In this document: positions 47,463 to 55,826 of the stretch, one piece after another
Layout of the letters: every line of letters starts with the position of its first letter
Position numbering within the stretch: the first letter of the stretch is position 1
DNA from: Lactobacillus hominis DSM 23910 = CRBIP 24.179
GTDB lineage: Bacteria; Bacillota; Bacilli; Lactobacillales; Lactobacillaceae
Assembly: GCF_000296835.1 (NCBI RefSeq)
Contig: NZ_CAKE01000001.1
Location: 168,176 to 232,175, forward strand
Length of the DNA stretch: 64,000 nucleotides
Direction of reading: 5' to 3'
Notes under the pieces: model-generated
The model's input: the letters and a program-made list of their open reading frames with translations, nothing else
Databases searched by the model: none
Told to the model about the DNA's origin: nothing
Made by a program: the position numbers and the translations under genes

Positions 47463-48329
47463 TTAATTATTACTTTGGTCCCAAACTTTTTTAACAGCTG
47501 GGATTTTACCTAAATCTGTAATATCATCTTTATCAACGACAATTAAGTTGTTAGGTCCTTGAGCTAAATGATTAAAACTATCAAGGCTTTGGTTTTTGAA
47601 GTAACCATCGCCCGCATTGTTTAATGCTTCTTGTAGTTTATCGATTCGATAAGAATCAGCGTCGGCCTGCGTTCTGACAGCTTCGGCGTTTGCCTTAGCA
47701 GTAGCAACTAGAGCGTCGTTTTTTGCTTTAGTAGTTAATTCAATATTTCTTGCTTCACCTTCAGCGCGAGCAATAGCAGCAGTCTTTTCACGATCGGCGG
47801 TTAATTGCTTATCCATTGCCTTTTGAATTTCTGGACTAGGGAGCAACTCGTCAACGTTAACACGGACAACACGAATACCGTAGATATCAGTTAAATCGCC
47901 GATTGCCGCAGAAAGTTGGGCGTTGATTTCACTAGTTGAACCAAGTGCTTCGTTTAACTCCATACGACCAATGATGTCACGCAAGTGTCCACGAATTAAT
48001 TGGACCATCGATTCCACCGAATCAGTGTTGTTATAGAAATACTTGTAAGCATCAGTTACTAGATAATTAAGGGTCAGGCTCGTAGTAATTTCAGCATTGT
48101 CTTTAGTGATAATACGGTATTTAGAAATCTCGAGTGGTTGAAGAGCAAGACTCACTTTTCTCAAACTTTGAAAAATCGGCCAAATAAAAACAAGGCCTGC
48201 TTTGACAGTGCGTGAATATTTACCTAAAGTTTCAACTAAACCAACATAATTTTGTGGTACGATACGTAAACGGCACAAAATATAAACAATGACAAGTGCG
48301 ATAATAATTCCAACGATAAGATATGTCAT
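47463..48329 (-). CDS. SPFH/stomatin-like membrane protein
   Basis: 288 residues. One N-terminal membrane helix (LIVGIIIALVIVYILC), then the SPFH domain (RIVPQNYVGLVETLGKYSRTVKAGL, and IQSLRKVSL-like) with the stomatin patterns QLIRGHLRDIIGRMELNEAL and YGIRVVRVNVDELLPSPEIQKAM. A coiled-coil Ala/Glu-rich stretch follows (about 185-235). These proteins form oligomeric rings in the membrane and are linked to membrane domains and protease control. No NfeD-type partner is adjacent. Confidence 0.88.
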   Translation of the reverse strand: MTYLIVGIIIALVIVYILCRLRIVPQNYVGLVETLGKYSRTVKAGLVFIWPIFQSLRKVSLALQPLEISKYRIITKDNAEITTSLTLNYLVTDAYKYFYNNTDSVESMVQLIRGHLRDIIGRMELNEALGSTSEINAQLSAAIGDLTDIYGIRVVRVNVDELLPSPEIQKAMDKQLTADREKTAAIARAEGEARNIELTTKAKNDALVATAKANAEAVRTQADADSYRIDKLQEALNNAGDGYFKNQSLDSFNHLAQGPNNLIVVDKDDITDLGKIPAVKKVWDQSNN

Positions 48330-48531
48330 AATAGTCCCTCCAATAAATTGAATTTGATGATATTATCTACTATTTGATTAGAAAAGAAAAGATAATTTAG
48401 AAAAATATTTTTATTTATTATTTTACTTAAATACGAACAAAATTTATTATTGCATTATAATTATTTAGATTTATACTAAAATTATCGATTAAGCGTATTA
48501 GTCGTTTGATGGGATCAAAAAGGAGATAATA

Positions 48532-50931
48532 ATGCAAAATAACCATCGTCGTCATCTAAGTCGTGTTGTAATTAGTCTTGCTTCATCGGCATTATTAGGA
48601 TTATTTCTAACTAGTAATCAAAATATTGTTCATGCTGATTCAGTACAGGAAAACAACGCAAGTCTTCAAAACTCGAGCTCTGTTAAGGTATATACAAACC
48701 AAGATCGACAGTCAAAGCCGAACAATGATTATTGGAAAGACCCAGCAAATTATAAAGATGATGTTCCTGTTCAATTTTTAGGCATCAATGATTTACATGG
48801 AAACATTGATACTACTTCTAGAGCATTCGTGGGTCATAAGATGTATCAAGATGCAGGTAACGCTGCACGTTTAGCTAGTTATTTGAATAATGCAGAAAAT
48901 GATTTTAAAACTAAAAATCCTAATGGTACTACGTTTCGTGTAGAAGCAGGAGATATGGTGGGAGCATCTCCCGCAACTTCTTCATTGCTTCAAGATGAGC
49001 CAACGATGAAATCACTCAAAGCAATGGGAATAAACATTGGTACTTTAGGAAATCACGAATTTGATGAAGGATTAGATGAGTTTCACAGAATTGTTGTTGG
49101 AAATGCTCCAGAAAAGGGAAAATACAATCAAGTTGAACAAGATTATCCTCATGAAAATTCTGGTCTACAAATTGTTGTATCAAATTTAGTAAATAAATCT
49201 GACGGTCAAGTACCTTTTGGCTGGAAACCTTATCTAATTAAAGAAATTAACGATAATGGCAAAAAAGTTAAAGTTGGTTTCATTGGAATTGAAACAACTG
49301 ATTTAGATAAGCTGACTTTTGCTAAAAATATTAAAGATTATACTGTCTTAGATGAAGCTGACTCGATTGCAAAATATGATAAAATTTTGCAAGATCAAGG
49401 CGTACATGCAATTGTGGTTTTAGCTCATACAGCAGTTTCAACATATAAAGGAAAAACGAGTGGCGACGCAGTAGATATTTTGCAAAAATTATATCGCATT
49501 GCACCAAATAACTCAGTTGACTTGTATATTGCAGCGCATTCTCATCAATATGCAAACGGCACTGTAGGACATACGAAGATTGTTCAAGCGGATAAGTTCT
49601 CAATGGCTTATGATGACGCTATTGGCTATATCGATCCTAAAACTGATGATTTTGTTAGAGGTAGTTTGGTAACTCATGTTTATCCAGTTATGTCAGAAAA
49701 AGATGATCCCCAAACTCAGGCAGATCCTAAAGTAGCTGCAATTATTAAAGATGCCCAACAAAGAACTGCTAAAATTACTGAAGCTTCAGTTGGGAAAGCA
49801 GCTAGTGCTCAAGATATTACCACAACGATTAATGCTAGTCGAGAAAGTAGTATAGGTGACTTAGTAGTTGATGCGCAACTTTCTGAAGCACATCGCATGG
49901 GAATTGCAGCTGATTTTGCTATAACTAATGGTGGTGGCGTCAGGAGCAATTTAAAAGTTGAAAGCGACGGTACGATTAAATGGAAATCAGCTCAAGCTGT
50001 ACAACCATTTAACAATCAAATTCAAGTTTTTGAATTAACTGGTAAGCAAATTGAAACTTTACTTAATTCCCAATATATAGGCACTGGTGAAAGATACTAT
50101 TTAGTTAGTGGAATGAAGTATGTCTATACTGATAATGCGGATCCTCATCAAAGTCACAAGGTTGCTGTAATGTATGATAGCCATGGAAATAAGCTTGATT
50201 TAAATAAGACTTATCGTGTAATTACTAGCAATTATCTTGTTGATTCTACTAAAGAATTAAAGGGTGCAAAAAAGGTAGCTGATGTTGGTGTAGATACGGA
50301 TTTGTTTGTAGATTATTTTAAACATCAAACAGCTGCTGGCAATTTAATCAAAGCTCCAGTGTTAGACAGAGAAGAATATGTTTCTGTCGAAAAGGCAGCT
50401 GAATTAATCGCTCAAGGGCAAGAACAAGAAAGTAAAAATACTCAAGCCGAAGAAACTCAACCAGTTGTTGACCACTTGACTGAAAAGGTACAAGAGAGAT
50501 CTGTGTATTTACCAGTAATTCATCAAAACAAAAATTGGAAGATTCGCTTATTAGACCAAAATGGTAGATACCTAAATCAATTTTTAGATACAGATCAAGT
50601 AATTAAGATAAGCGGACATAAGATGATCGATGGGCGAGAATTTTATCAAATTGCTGGAAGTGATGCTTGGATTCCTAGCCAATTTGTAGTTTCTGCACAA
50701 GATGAAACTAAAGTATCTGCAATTGGATATATTCCAGTCTTAACTAATCATCCAACTTGGAAAATAAGATTAGTTGATGTACAAGGTCATTATGTAAATC
50801 AATACTTATCGACAAAAACTTATTGGAAAGTTTTTGCTAAAAAGATTATTAATGGACAATTGCATTATCGTCTAGGTAATCAGAGACAATGGATTCCGGC
50901 AAAGTATTTGCAATTAATACATGAAATTTAA
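48532..50931 (+). CDS. Secreted 5'-nucleotidase / cyclic phosphodiesterase with SLAP repeats
   Basis: 799 residues. A signal peptide of about 36 residues ends near VHADS. The metallophosphatase domain shows LGINDLHGNID, GDMVGASPAT, LGNHEFDEG and AAHSHQYANG; the 5'-nucleotidase C-terminal domain includes ITNGGGVRSNLK and VQPFNNQIQVFELTG. After a linker come two repeats of about 65 residues (near 660-725 and 735-799) containing WKIRLLDQNGRYLNQ and WKIRLVDVQGHYVNQ, the SLAP type that binds the lactobacillus cell wall. It would release phosphate and nucleosides from extracellular nucleotides. AAGGAG lies upstream of the ATG. Confidence 0.93.
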   Translation: MQNNHRRHLSRVVISLASSALLGLFLTSNQNIVHADSVQENNASLQNSSSVKVYTNQDRQSKPNNDYWKDPANYKDDVPVQFLGINDLHGNIDTTSRAFVGHKMYQDAGNAARLASYLNNAENDFKTKNPNGTTFRVEAGDMVGASPATSSLLQDEPTMKSLKAMGINIGTLGNHEFDEGLDEFHRIVVGNAPEKGKYNQVEQDYPHENSGLQIVVSNLVNKSDGQVPFGWKPYLIKEINDNGKKVKVGFIGIETTDLDKLTFAKNIKDYTVLDEADSIAKYDKILQDQGVHAIVVLAHTAVSTYKGKTSGDAVDILQKLYRIAPNNSVDLYIAAHSHQYANGTVGHTKIVQADKFSMAYDDAIGYIDPKTDDFVRGSLVTHVYPVMSEKDDPQTQADPKVAAIIKDAQQRTAKITEASVGKAASAQDITTTINASRESSIGDLVVDAQLSEAHRMGIAADFAITNGGGVRSNLKVESDGTIKWKSAQAVQPFNNQIQVFELTGKQIETLLNSQYIGTGERYYLVSGMKYVYTDNADPHQSHKVAVMYDSHGNKLDLNKTYRVITSNYLVDSTKELKGAKKVADVGVDTDLFVDYFKHQTAAGNLIKAPVLDREEYVSVEKAAELIAQGQEQESKNTQAEETQPVVDHLTEKVQERSVYLPVIHQNKNWKIRLLDQNGRYLNQFLDTDQVIKISGHKMIDGREFYQIAGSDAWIPSQFVVSAQDETKVSAIGYIPVLTNHPTWKIRLVDVQGHYVNQYLSTKTYWKVFAKKIINGQLHYRLGNQRQWIPAKYLQLIHEI

Positions 50932-50945
50932 ATTTTTGATATGAG

Positions 50946-50983
50946 AAAAGGCATCCCTTTATGTGTTAAAAGGGATGCCTTTT
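50946..50983. terminator. Bidirectional terminator
   Basis: AAAAGGCATCCCTTT (50946-50960) and AAAGGGATGCCTTTT (50969-50983), a perfect 15-bp stem between convergent genes. Confidence 0.93.
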
Positions 50984-50986
50984 GAT

Positions 50987-52216
50987 TTATCTATTCTTTA
51001 TAAAAATCAAAAAGTAAAAGAATGCTGTGATTACTTCAGCAATTCCTTGCATTAAAATAGCTTCAGTTGCGCTGTAATGCTGGACAATAATTCCGCCTAG
51101 AAATGAGCCTAAAGGAATCATACAATTAATGATACTAGTGTTAATTGTTTCAATACGACCTAAAATTTGAGAATCAAAACTTTCTTGAACTAGCACCTTA
51201 AAATTAATATTCATCATACTAATCCAGACGGAACTTGATACAAATAAGATTAAAATCCAGCTGAATAAGAGCTTGGCTAAAATCGCTTGCAGAATAACTG
51301 AAATACCAGCAAGTAATAAAGATAAAGTTACGAATTCCTCTAATTTTTCTTTTCCAAAATTAAAATGCTGGATGATAATACTTCTTAAAATTCCACCAAG
51401 AGAGCAAGCGAATTCAATCATTCCATAGCCACTTGCATTTTTAGAAATAAAATTGCTAGCAAAATACGGTAAACCAACCGAAGCAATACCGTAAAACAAA
51501 TTTGTGATAGCAAATGGCAAGATAAGAGCCAAAATTCGATCTTCATTTTTTAGCGTTTTCCAGCCAGTTATAAGATCTTTCAAATAATTGTCAGCAAAGT
51601 AATCGGATGTTTGCTTAAATAACTTCTTTGGCAAAAAAAGCTTACTATAAAATGCCAGTGCTATTGCAAAAATTAAAGCTGATATGACCATTGTATTATT
51701 AATTGATAAATATGTGATCAATAAGGTTGCTAGAGAATCTAAAAATAAGTCTAATGTCTGGTAGGTCATTTGAAAGATTCCGTTGATCTTGATTAGTTGA
51801 TTGCGATCAGTAATTACTGGTAGGATTTTTTCTTCGCTTGGATAAATAAGAGTTGAACCAATTGTTGAAAAAATATATGTGATAATTAGTCCGACAATAA
51901 TAAAAATATTTTGCTCATTTTTATTTAAGAAAAATCCAACTGTAATAAAACTGAATAAGATTTGAAAAGCAGTCACATATTGAAGTAAACGCTTAATATA
52001 GATACGATCTATTAGTGGGCCGAAAACAAAAGCCATCATGTCAATTGTTGAATCGGCTATAAATACTAAGGATAAGACGATAGGCGAATGAAAGTGTACT
52101 TTAAAATACCAAAGAATCGTCATATAAAATAGTGAATCAGCAATATTTGTGGCTATTCGGCCAGCTAGAAGATTAGCAACATTTGAATTATTTTTTGCAA
52201 TTAATTTTTTAAACAT
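50987..52216 (-). CDS. MFS transporter, Mef-like exporter
   Basis: 409 residues with about 12 hydrophobic segments. NVANLLAGRIATNIADSLFYMTILWYF at the start and DRIYIKRLLQYVTAFQ after the second helix resemble the macrolide-exporter-like branch of the major facilitator family. The later GRIETINTSIINCMIPLGSFLGG segment matches that branch too. Substrate is unknown. The leader upstream (52217-52440) is unusually rich in inverted repeats. Confidence 0.8.
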   Translation of the reverse strand: MFKKLIAKNNSNVANLLAGRIATNIADSLFYMTILWYFKVHFHSPIVLSLVFIADSTIDMMAFVFGPLIDRIYIKRLLQYVTAFQILFSFITVGFFLNKNEQNIFIIVGLIITYIFSTIGSTLIYPSEEKILPVITDRNQLIKINGIFQMTYQTLDLFLDSLATLLITYLSINNTMVISALIFAIALAFYSKLFLPKKLFKQTSDYFADNYLKDLITGWKTLKNEDRILALILPFAITNLFYGIASVGLPYFASNFISKNASGYGMIEFACSLGGILRSIIIQHFNFGKEKLEEFVTLSLLLAGISVILQAILAKLLFSWILILFVSSSVWISMMNINFKVLVQESFDSQILGRIETINTSIINCMIPLGSFLGGIIVQHYSATEAILMQGIAEVITAFFYFLIFIKNR

Positions 52217-52295
52217 TTTCCCGTTCCTTTTCTTAATACTTTGACGCGTATTTCTGAAAGTTAGGGAAAAGTTATCTATTTAATTTTAGTTAACA

Positions 52296-52410
52296 AACCC
52301 CAAACCTTCAGAAAATTCGGGGTTGAGCCTTAAGTAGAGCTTGACGGTTAAAAGAAAGAAATTTAACCGTAAGCTTAACGCTAAGTGATCATTGTTAAAC
52401 ACTTAAATTT
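52296..52410 (-). promoter_or_regulatory. Structured leader upstream of the MFS gene
   Basis: Reading toward the MFS start: AGCTTACGGTTAAA (complement of 52362-52375) pairs with TTTAACCGT-CAAGCT (complement of 52338-52352) apart from one bulged base, and AACCCC pairs with GGGGTT (complement of 52296-52301 and 52319-52324). An outer CACTTA/TAAGTG pair also occurs. The T run after the last hairpin is weak. The rest of 52217-52496 holds a TATAAT at 52459-52464, the likely -10 of the Fic module. Confidence 0.4.
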
Positions 52411-52496
52411 GCATCTCCTATTTAAAAATTGTTTTTATTATAGCATTATGAGTTGAATTATAATAGAAGAAAATAATCCTAAAGTAGGTACTGAAA

Positions 52497-52721
52497 TTGG
52501 TAAATAAACTAAAAATTGACAGTAAAAATCAAGTAATTCAAGGAGTAAAAATACTAGATAAAATACTCTTTCAAAAAGTCCGCTTTGCCGTGCAAAATAA
52601 TCATCTGGAAGGTTGGAATCCAACACAATCTGAAATTAGTCAATTAGTTGAAAAATCCCAGATAAAAGATTCAAGCTTAGAAACTGATTTTAACAAAATT
52701 TTTGGAGAAAATAATGAGTGA
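52497..52721 (+). CDS. Small partner (putative antitoxin) of the Fic protein
   Basis: 74 residues from TTG, with AGTAGG eight bases upstream. Its C-terminal eight bases overlap the Fic start, the usual sign of a two-gene toxin-antitoxin unit. The sequence is charged and helical, with IQGVKILDKILFQKVRFAVQ and GWNPTQSEISQLV. I did not find a clear (S/T)-x3-E-(G/N) inhibitory motif, so the inhibition mechanism is open. The role is inferred from position. Confidence 0.6.
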   Translation: MVNKLKIDSKNQVIQGVKILDKILFQKVRFAVQNNHLEGWNPTQSEISQLVEKSQIKDSSLETDFNKIFGENNE

Positions 52722-53262
52722 TTGGATTTCAGAAACGCTTTATGACAATGGAACTTTAATTAATAAATTGGGGATTAAAGATAAAGCGCAATTAGCGCAA
52801 AAAGAATTTGAAATTACGGCTCAAAGAGAAATTTTTCTGTTAGATCAAAGACTCAAAATAAACTCAATTAATGATTTAAATAAGATCCATGAATTTTTGT
52901 TTTCGCCATTATATGATTGGGCTGGAAAATTGCGTCCGGGTAATTTTGCTAAAGGAAATACTGTCTTTTTTGACTACAGCCGTTTTAGCTATGCTCAAGA
53001 AGATATAGATCATATACTTTTGATGCAAAGAAAAAAACGCAATCTTGAAACAAAAGATTACGCTGAATTGATGGATTTGATTAATTATATGCATCCTTTT
53101 AGAGAGGGGAATGGTAGAAGTACACGGTTGTTTTTGCAATGCTATGCTTATCAGCATGGTCAATTAATTGATTATCCTTTGAGCAATGATGGACTAATTG
53201 CTGCACTTAATGAAGCTGATACTGATAAGATTGCTGAATTAATAAGGTTAGAAATACCTTAG
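52714..53262 (+). CDS. Fic-domain protein (putative AMP-transferase toxin)
   Basis: 182 residues. Complete Fic motif HPFREGNGRSTR at 127-138, with the catalytic His and the Glu and Arg that hold the nucleotide. Earlier, NDLNKIHEFLFSPLYDWAGKLR and the FFDYSRF flap are typical of Fic enzymes. Such proteins usually transfer AMP to targets such as gyrase or Topo IV. Residue and overlap pattern suggest a toxin with the upstream small gene as antitoxin. ATG 52714 follows TTGGAG; an ATG at 52702 would lie inside that site. Confidence 0.85.
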   Translation: MSDWISETLYDNGTLINKLGIKDKAQLAQKEFEITAQREIFLLDQRLKINSINDLNKIHEFLFSPLYDWAGKLRPGNFAKGNTVFFDYSRFSYAQEDIDHILLMQRKKRNLETKDYAELMDLINYMHPFREGNGRSTRLFLQCYAYQHGQLIDYPLSNDGLIAALNEADTDKIAELIRLEIP

Positions 53263-53294
53263 CAACTGTTTTTCGTTCTTATTTTTAAGAAGTT

Positions 53295-54650
53295 TTACTT
53301 AAAAAATGTTTTATAAATAGTTCGAATCACTTCTTCAGAGTCTTGTCGTCTTGTACCAATCATAATTGAAATTTGAGATGCACCTTGGTTAATCATTTTA
53401 ATTGAGATGTTTTTTTGACCTAATGGATAAAGGATACTTGCACAAAGACTTAACTTATCTTGCATTCCTTCGCCAACAACCATTGTGATTGCATAGTCAT
53501 CAATCCACTGCATCTGGTCGGGATTAAGAGAAAGCTGGATTTCATTGCAAATTTGATCAATCAATTCTGCATTAAGATCCTCCTTTTTAAAAATAATGGT
53601 GATATCGTCAATTCCTGATGGCATATGTTCATAGGCAACTTTATGATGATCTAGAATTTGTAAAATTTTTAAGGTAAATCCGGCTCCTTTATTAAGCAAA
53701 TATTTGTGTAAGTAAAGAGCAGAGAAATTTTTTCCTCCCGCAATTCCAGTAATTGTATGCTGAGCTTTGAAGTTAGTTTCAGGTACAATCATTGTTCCTG
53801 GTTTTTCAGGATGCTGAGTGTTTTTTACATTAACGGGGATTTGCGCTTGAATAGCAGGTATTAAAGCTTCGTCATGAAAAACTGAAAAGCCAGCATAAGA
53901 AAGTTCGCGCATTTCACGGTAGGTCATTTTACTGATTGGTTCAGGATTAGAAACTATTGCTGGATTGGCTGAAAAAATAGCATCAACATCAGTGAAGTTT
54001 TCATATAGCCCAGCATTAAAGCCTCTTGCTAAAATCGCTCCCGTAATATCTGATCCACCGCGTGAAAAAGTTGCAATATTACCTGAAGGGGCAATGCCAT
54101 AAAAACCTGGGAAGATTATTTTTTCATCTGGATCAATTATTAAATTGCGAAGATTTACATAAGTTTCCGGGTTGACTGTGGCATCATTAGGAGTGCCTGT
54201 GACAATTAAACCAGCTTGTCTTGGCGTAACAAGACGAGCTTTGAAGCCTTGACTTTTCATGATAAGAGTTAAAAGTTTGGCGTTAAGCAGTTCTCCGTGG
54301 GCCTTAAAAGAAGCCAATAAGTAATCGCGATTAGGATAAGCTTGATTTGGAAGGGCATTAATTAATGTCTTTATTTCGTCAAGATCTTGAACAGTTAAAT
54401 TAAAATGCTCTCCAATTTCTGCGTAACGTTCAAAGATTCGTGTCTGGATTTCGCTATAGTTTTGTTTTTCTAGAGTAAGATTGGCATACTTAATTAAAAG
54501 ATCGGTAACTTTTGTATCTGCCTTATTTCTTTTTCCAGGCGCAGATACAACTACGACTTGACGCTTATCATCGCTTTTTAAAATATTGATTACTTGAGCA
54601 ATTTTGGGCCCTGAGGCTACAGAACTACCACCAAATTTAACTACTTTCAT
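53295..54650 (-). CDS. Aspartate kinase
   Basis: 451 residues. First step of the aspartate pathway. The kinase domain opens with KVVKFGGSSVASGPKI and has NFTDVDAIFSANP and REMRELSYAGFSVFHDEAL; two ACT domains at the C-terminus (about 300-450, with QISIMIGTRR) sense end products. The family lacks strong marks to say which amino acid inhibits it, but neighbours point to threonine. It is divergent from asd with about 86 bases between. Confidence 0.93.
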   Translation of the reverse strand: MKVVKFGGSSVASGPKIAQVINILKSDDKRQVVVVSAPGKRNKADTKVTDLLIKYANLTLEKQNYSEIQTRIFERYAEIGEHFNLTVQDLDEIKTLINALPNQAYPNRDYLLASFKAHGELLNAKLLTLIMKSQGFKARLVTPRQAGLIVTGTPNDATVNPETYVNLRNLIIDPDEKIIFPGFYGIAPSGNIATFSRGGSDITGAILARGFNAGLYENFTDVDAIFSANPAIVSNPEPISKMTYREMRELSYAGFSVFHDEALIPAIQAQIPVNVKNTQHPEKPGTMIVPETNFKAQHTITGIAGGKNFSALYLHKYLLNKGAGFTLKILQILDHHKVAYEHMPSGIDDITIIFKKEDLNAELIDQICNEIQLSLNPDQMQWIDDYAITMVVGEGMQDKLSLCASILYPLGQKNISIKMINQGASQISIMIGTRRQDSEEVIRTIYKTFFK

Positions 54651-54681
54651 AAAAATTAATATCCTCTCTAGAAAATTTTAG

Positions 54682-54710
54682 TTGACTTATATTATGCATC
54701 ATTATAACCT
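54682..54710. promoter_or_regulatory. Aspartokinase/asd divergent promoter region
   Basis: TTGACT (54682-54687) and TATAAC 15 bases later can serve asd on the plus strand. On the minus strand AGGTTATAATGAT (complement of 54698-54710) contains a TATAAT for aspartokinase. The same 13-base box, with one change, occurs as AGGTTACAATGAT before thrC (complement of 57355-57367). Confidence 0.5.
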
Positions 54711-54736
54711 ACAAATAAACGAAATGAGGGTAGATT

Positions 54737-55795
54737 ATGAAAAAAGAATTTACAGTAGCTATCTTAGGCGCAACTGGCTTAGTTGGACAGCGAATAATTA
54801 AGCAATTAGAACAATCGACTATTCCAGTTAAAAAAGTAAAATTTTTGGCATCTAAAAGATCAGCAGGAAAAAAGTTGAAATTTAATGATCAAGATGTAGA
54901 AGTTGAAGAAACTACACCGAATTCTTTTTCAGGTGTTGATATAGTGCTGTCTTCAGCTGGTGGTGCAGTTTCAAAAAAGTTTTTACCAGAAGCTGTTAAA
55001 AGAGGTAGTGTCTGTATAGATAATACCAGCGCTTTTAGAATGAATCCTGAAGTGCCCTTGATTGTACCAGAAGTTAATGGAGAAGAAATTAAACATCATC
55101 ATGGTATTATTGCTAATCCAAACTGCTTAACGATTCAGATGGTAATGGCTCTAAAACCAATGATGGATAGTTTTGGCTTAAAGCGCGTAATTGTATCTAC
55201 ATATCAAGCTGCCTCTGGAGCAGGACATGCGGCTTTAGAAGAATTGTTTAAAGAAGCTAAGGATTATATGGCAGGTAAAGATATTAGAAAAGAAGCTAAA
55301 ATTTTACCCACATCTAGTGATAAAAAACATTATCCATTAGCTTTTAATTTATTGCCTCAAATCGATGTCTTTGAAGATGATGGCTATAGTCATGAGGAAT
55401 GGAAAATGATTCATGAAACTAAGAAAATTCTACTTAATGATATGAATGCATCTGATATTAAAGTAACTGCTACTTGTGTACGTGTTCCAGTTGAGATTTC
55501 GCATGGGGAAAGCGTCTATTTTGAATTAGGGAATAAAAATGTCACTGTGGCCGATTTAGAGAAAGTATTAAAAGATTTTCCTGGAGTTCAAGTACAAAAT
55601 GATTTTAGAAAGCAGGAATACCCACAACCTCTAAATGCTGTAGGTAGTAACGATACATTCGTTGGACGAATTAGACCAGACTTAGAAACACCTGGTGCTT
55701 TTAATATGTGGGTGGTAGCTGATAATTTATTAAAAGGTGCTGCTGGAAATACAGTTCAAATTGCTGAAAAATTAGTTGCTAATAATTGGTTTTAA
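54737..55795 (+). CDS. asd: Aspartate-semialdehyde dehydrogenase
   Basis: 352 residues. It reduces aspartyl phosphate to the semialdehyde with NADPH. N-terminal VAILGATGLVGQRII binds NADP. The active-site Cys lies in IANPNCLTIQM (about residue 130) with the later TCVRVPVEISHGE carrying the catalytic His. Length suggests the fungal/archaeal-like branch also found in some lactobacilli. GAGGG lies upstream of the ATG. Confidence 0.94.
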   Translation: MKKEFTVAILGATGLVGQRIIKQLEQSTIPVKKVKFLASKRSAGKKLKFNDQDVEVEETTPNSFSGVDIVLSSAGGAVSKKFLPEAVKRGSVCIDNTSAFRMNPEVPLIVPEVNGEEIKHHHGIIANPNCLTIQMVMALKPMMDSFGLKRVIVSTYQAASGAGHAALEELFKEAKDYMAGKDIRKEAKILPTSSDKKHYPLAFNLLPQIDVFEDDGYSHEEWKMIHETKKILLNDMNASDIKVTATCVRVPVEISHGESVYFELGNKNVTVADLEKVLKDFPGVQVQNDFRKQEYPQPLNAVGSNDTFVGRIRPDLETPGAFNMWVVADNLLKGAAGNTVQIAEKLVANNWF

Positions 55796-55826
55796 AAAAG
55801 ATGAGTTTTAAAAACTCATCTTTTTT
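55794..55826. terminator. Bidirectional terminator between asd and thrC
   Basis: AAAAAAGATGAGTTTT (55794-55809) and AAAACTCATCTTTTTT (55811-55826) around one base. It overlaps both stop codons. Confidence 0.9.

Noticed and set aside
52296..52375. Inverted repeats as the ends of an insertion sequence
   Set aside because: No transposase piece lies between or near them and no target duplication was seen; a leader structure explains them as well.
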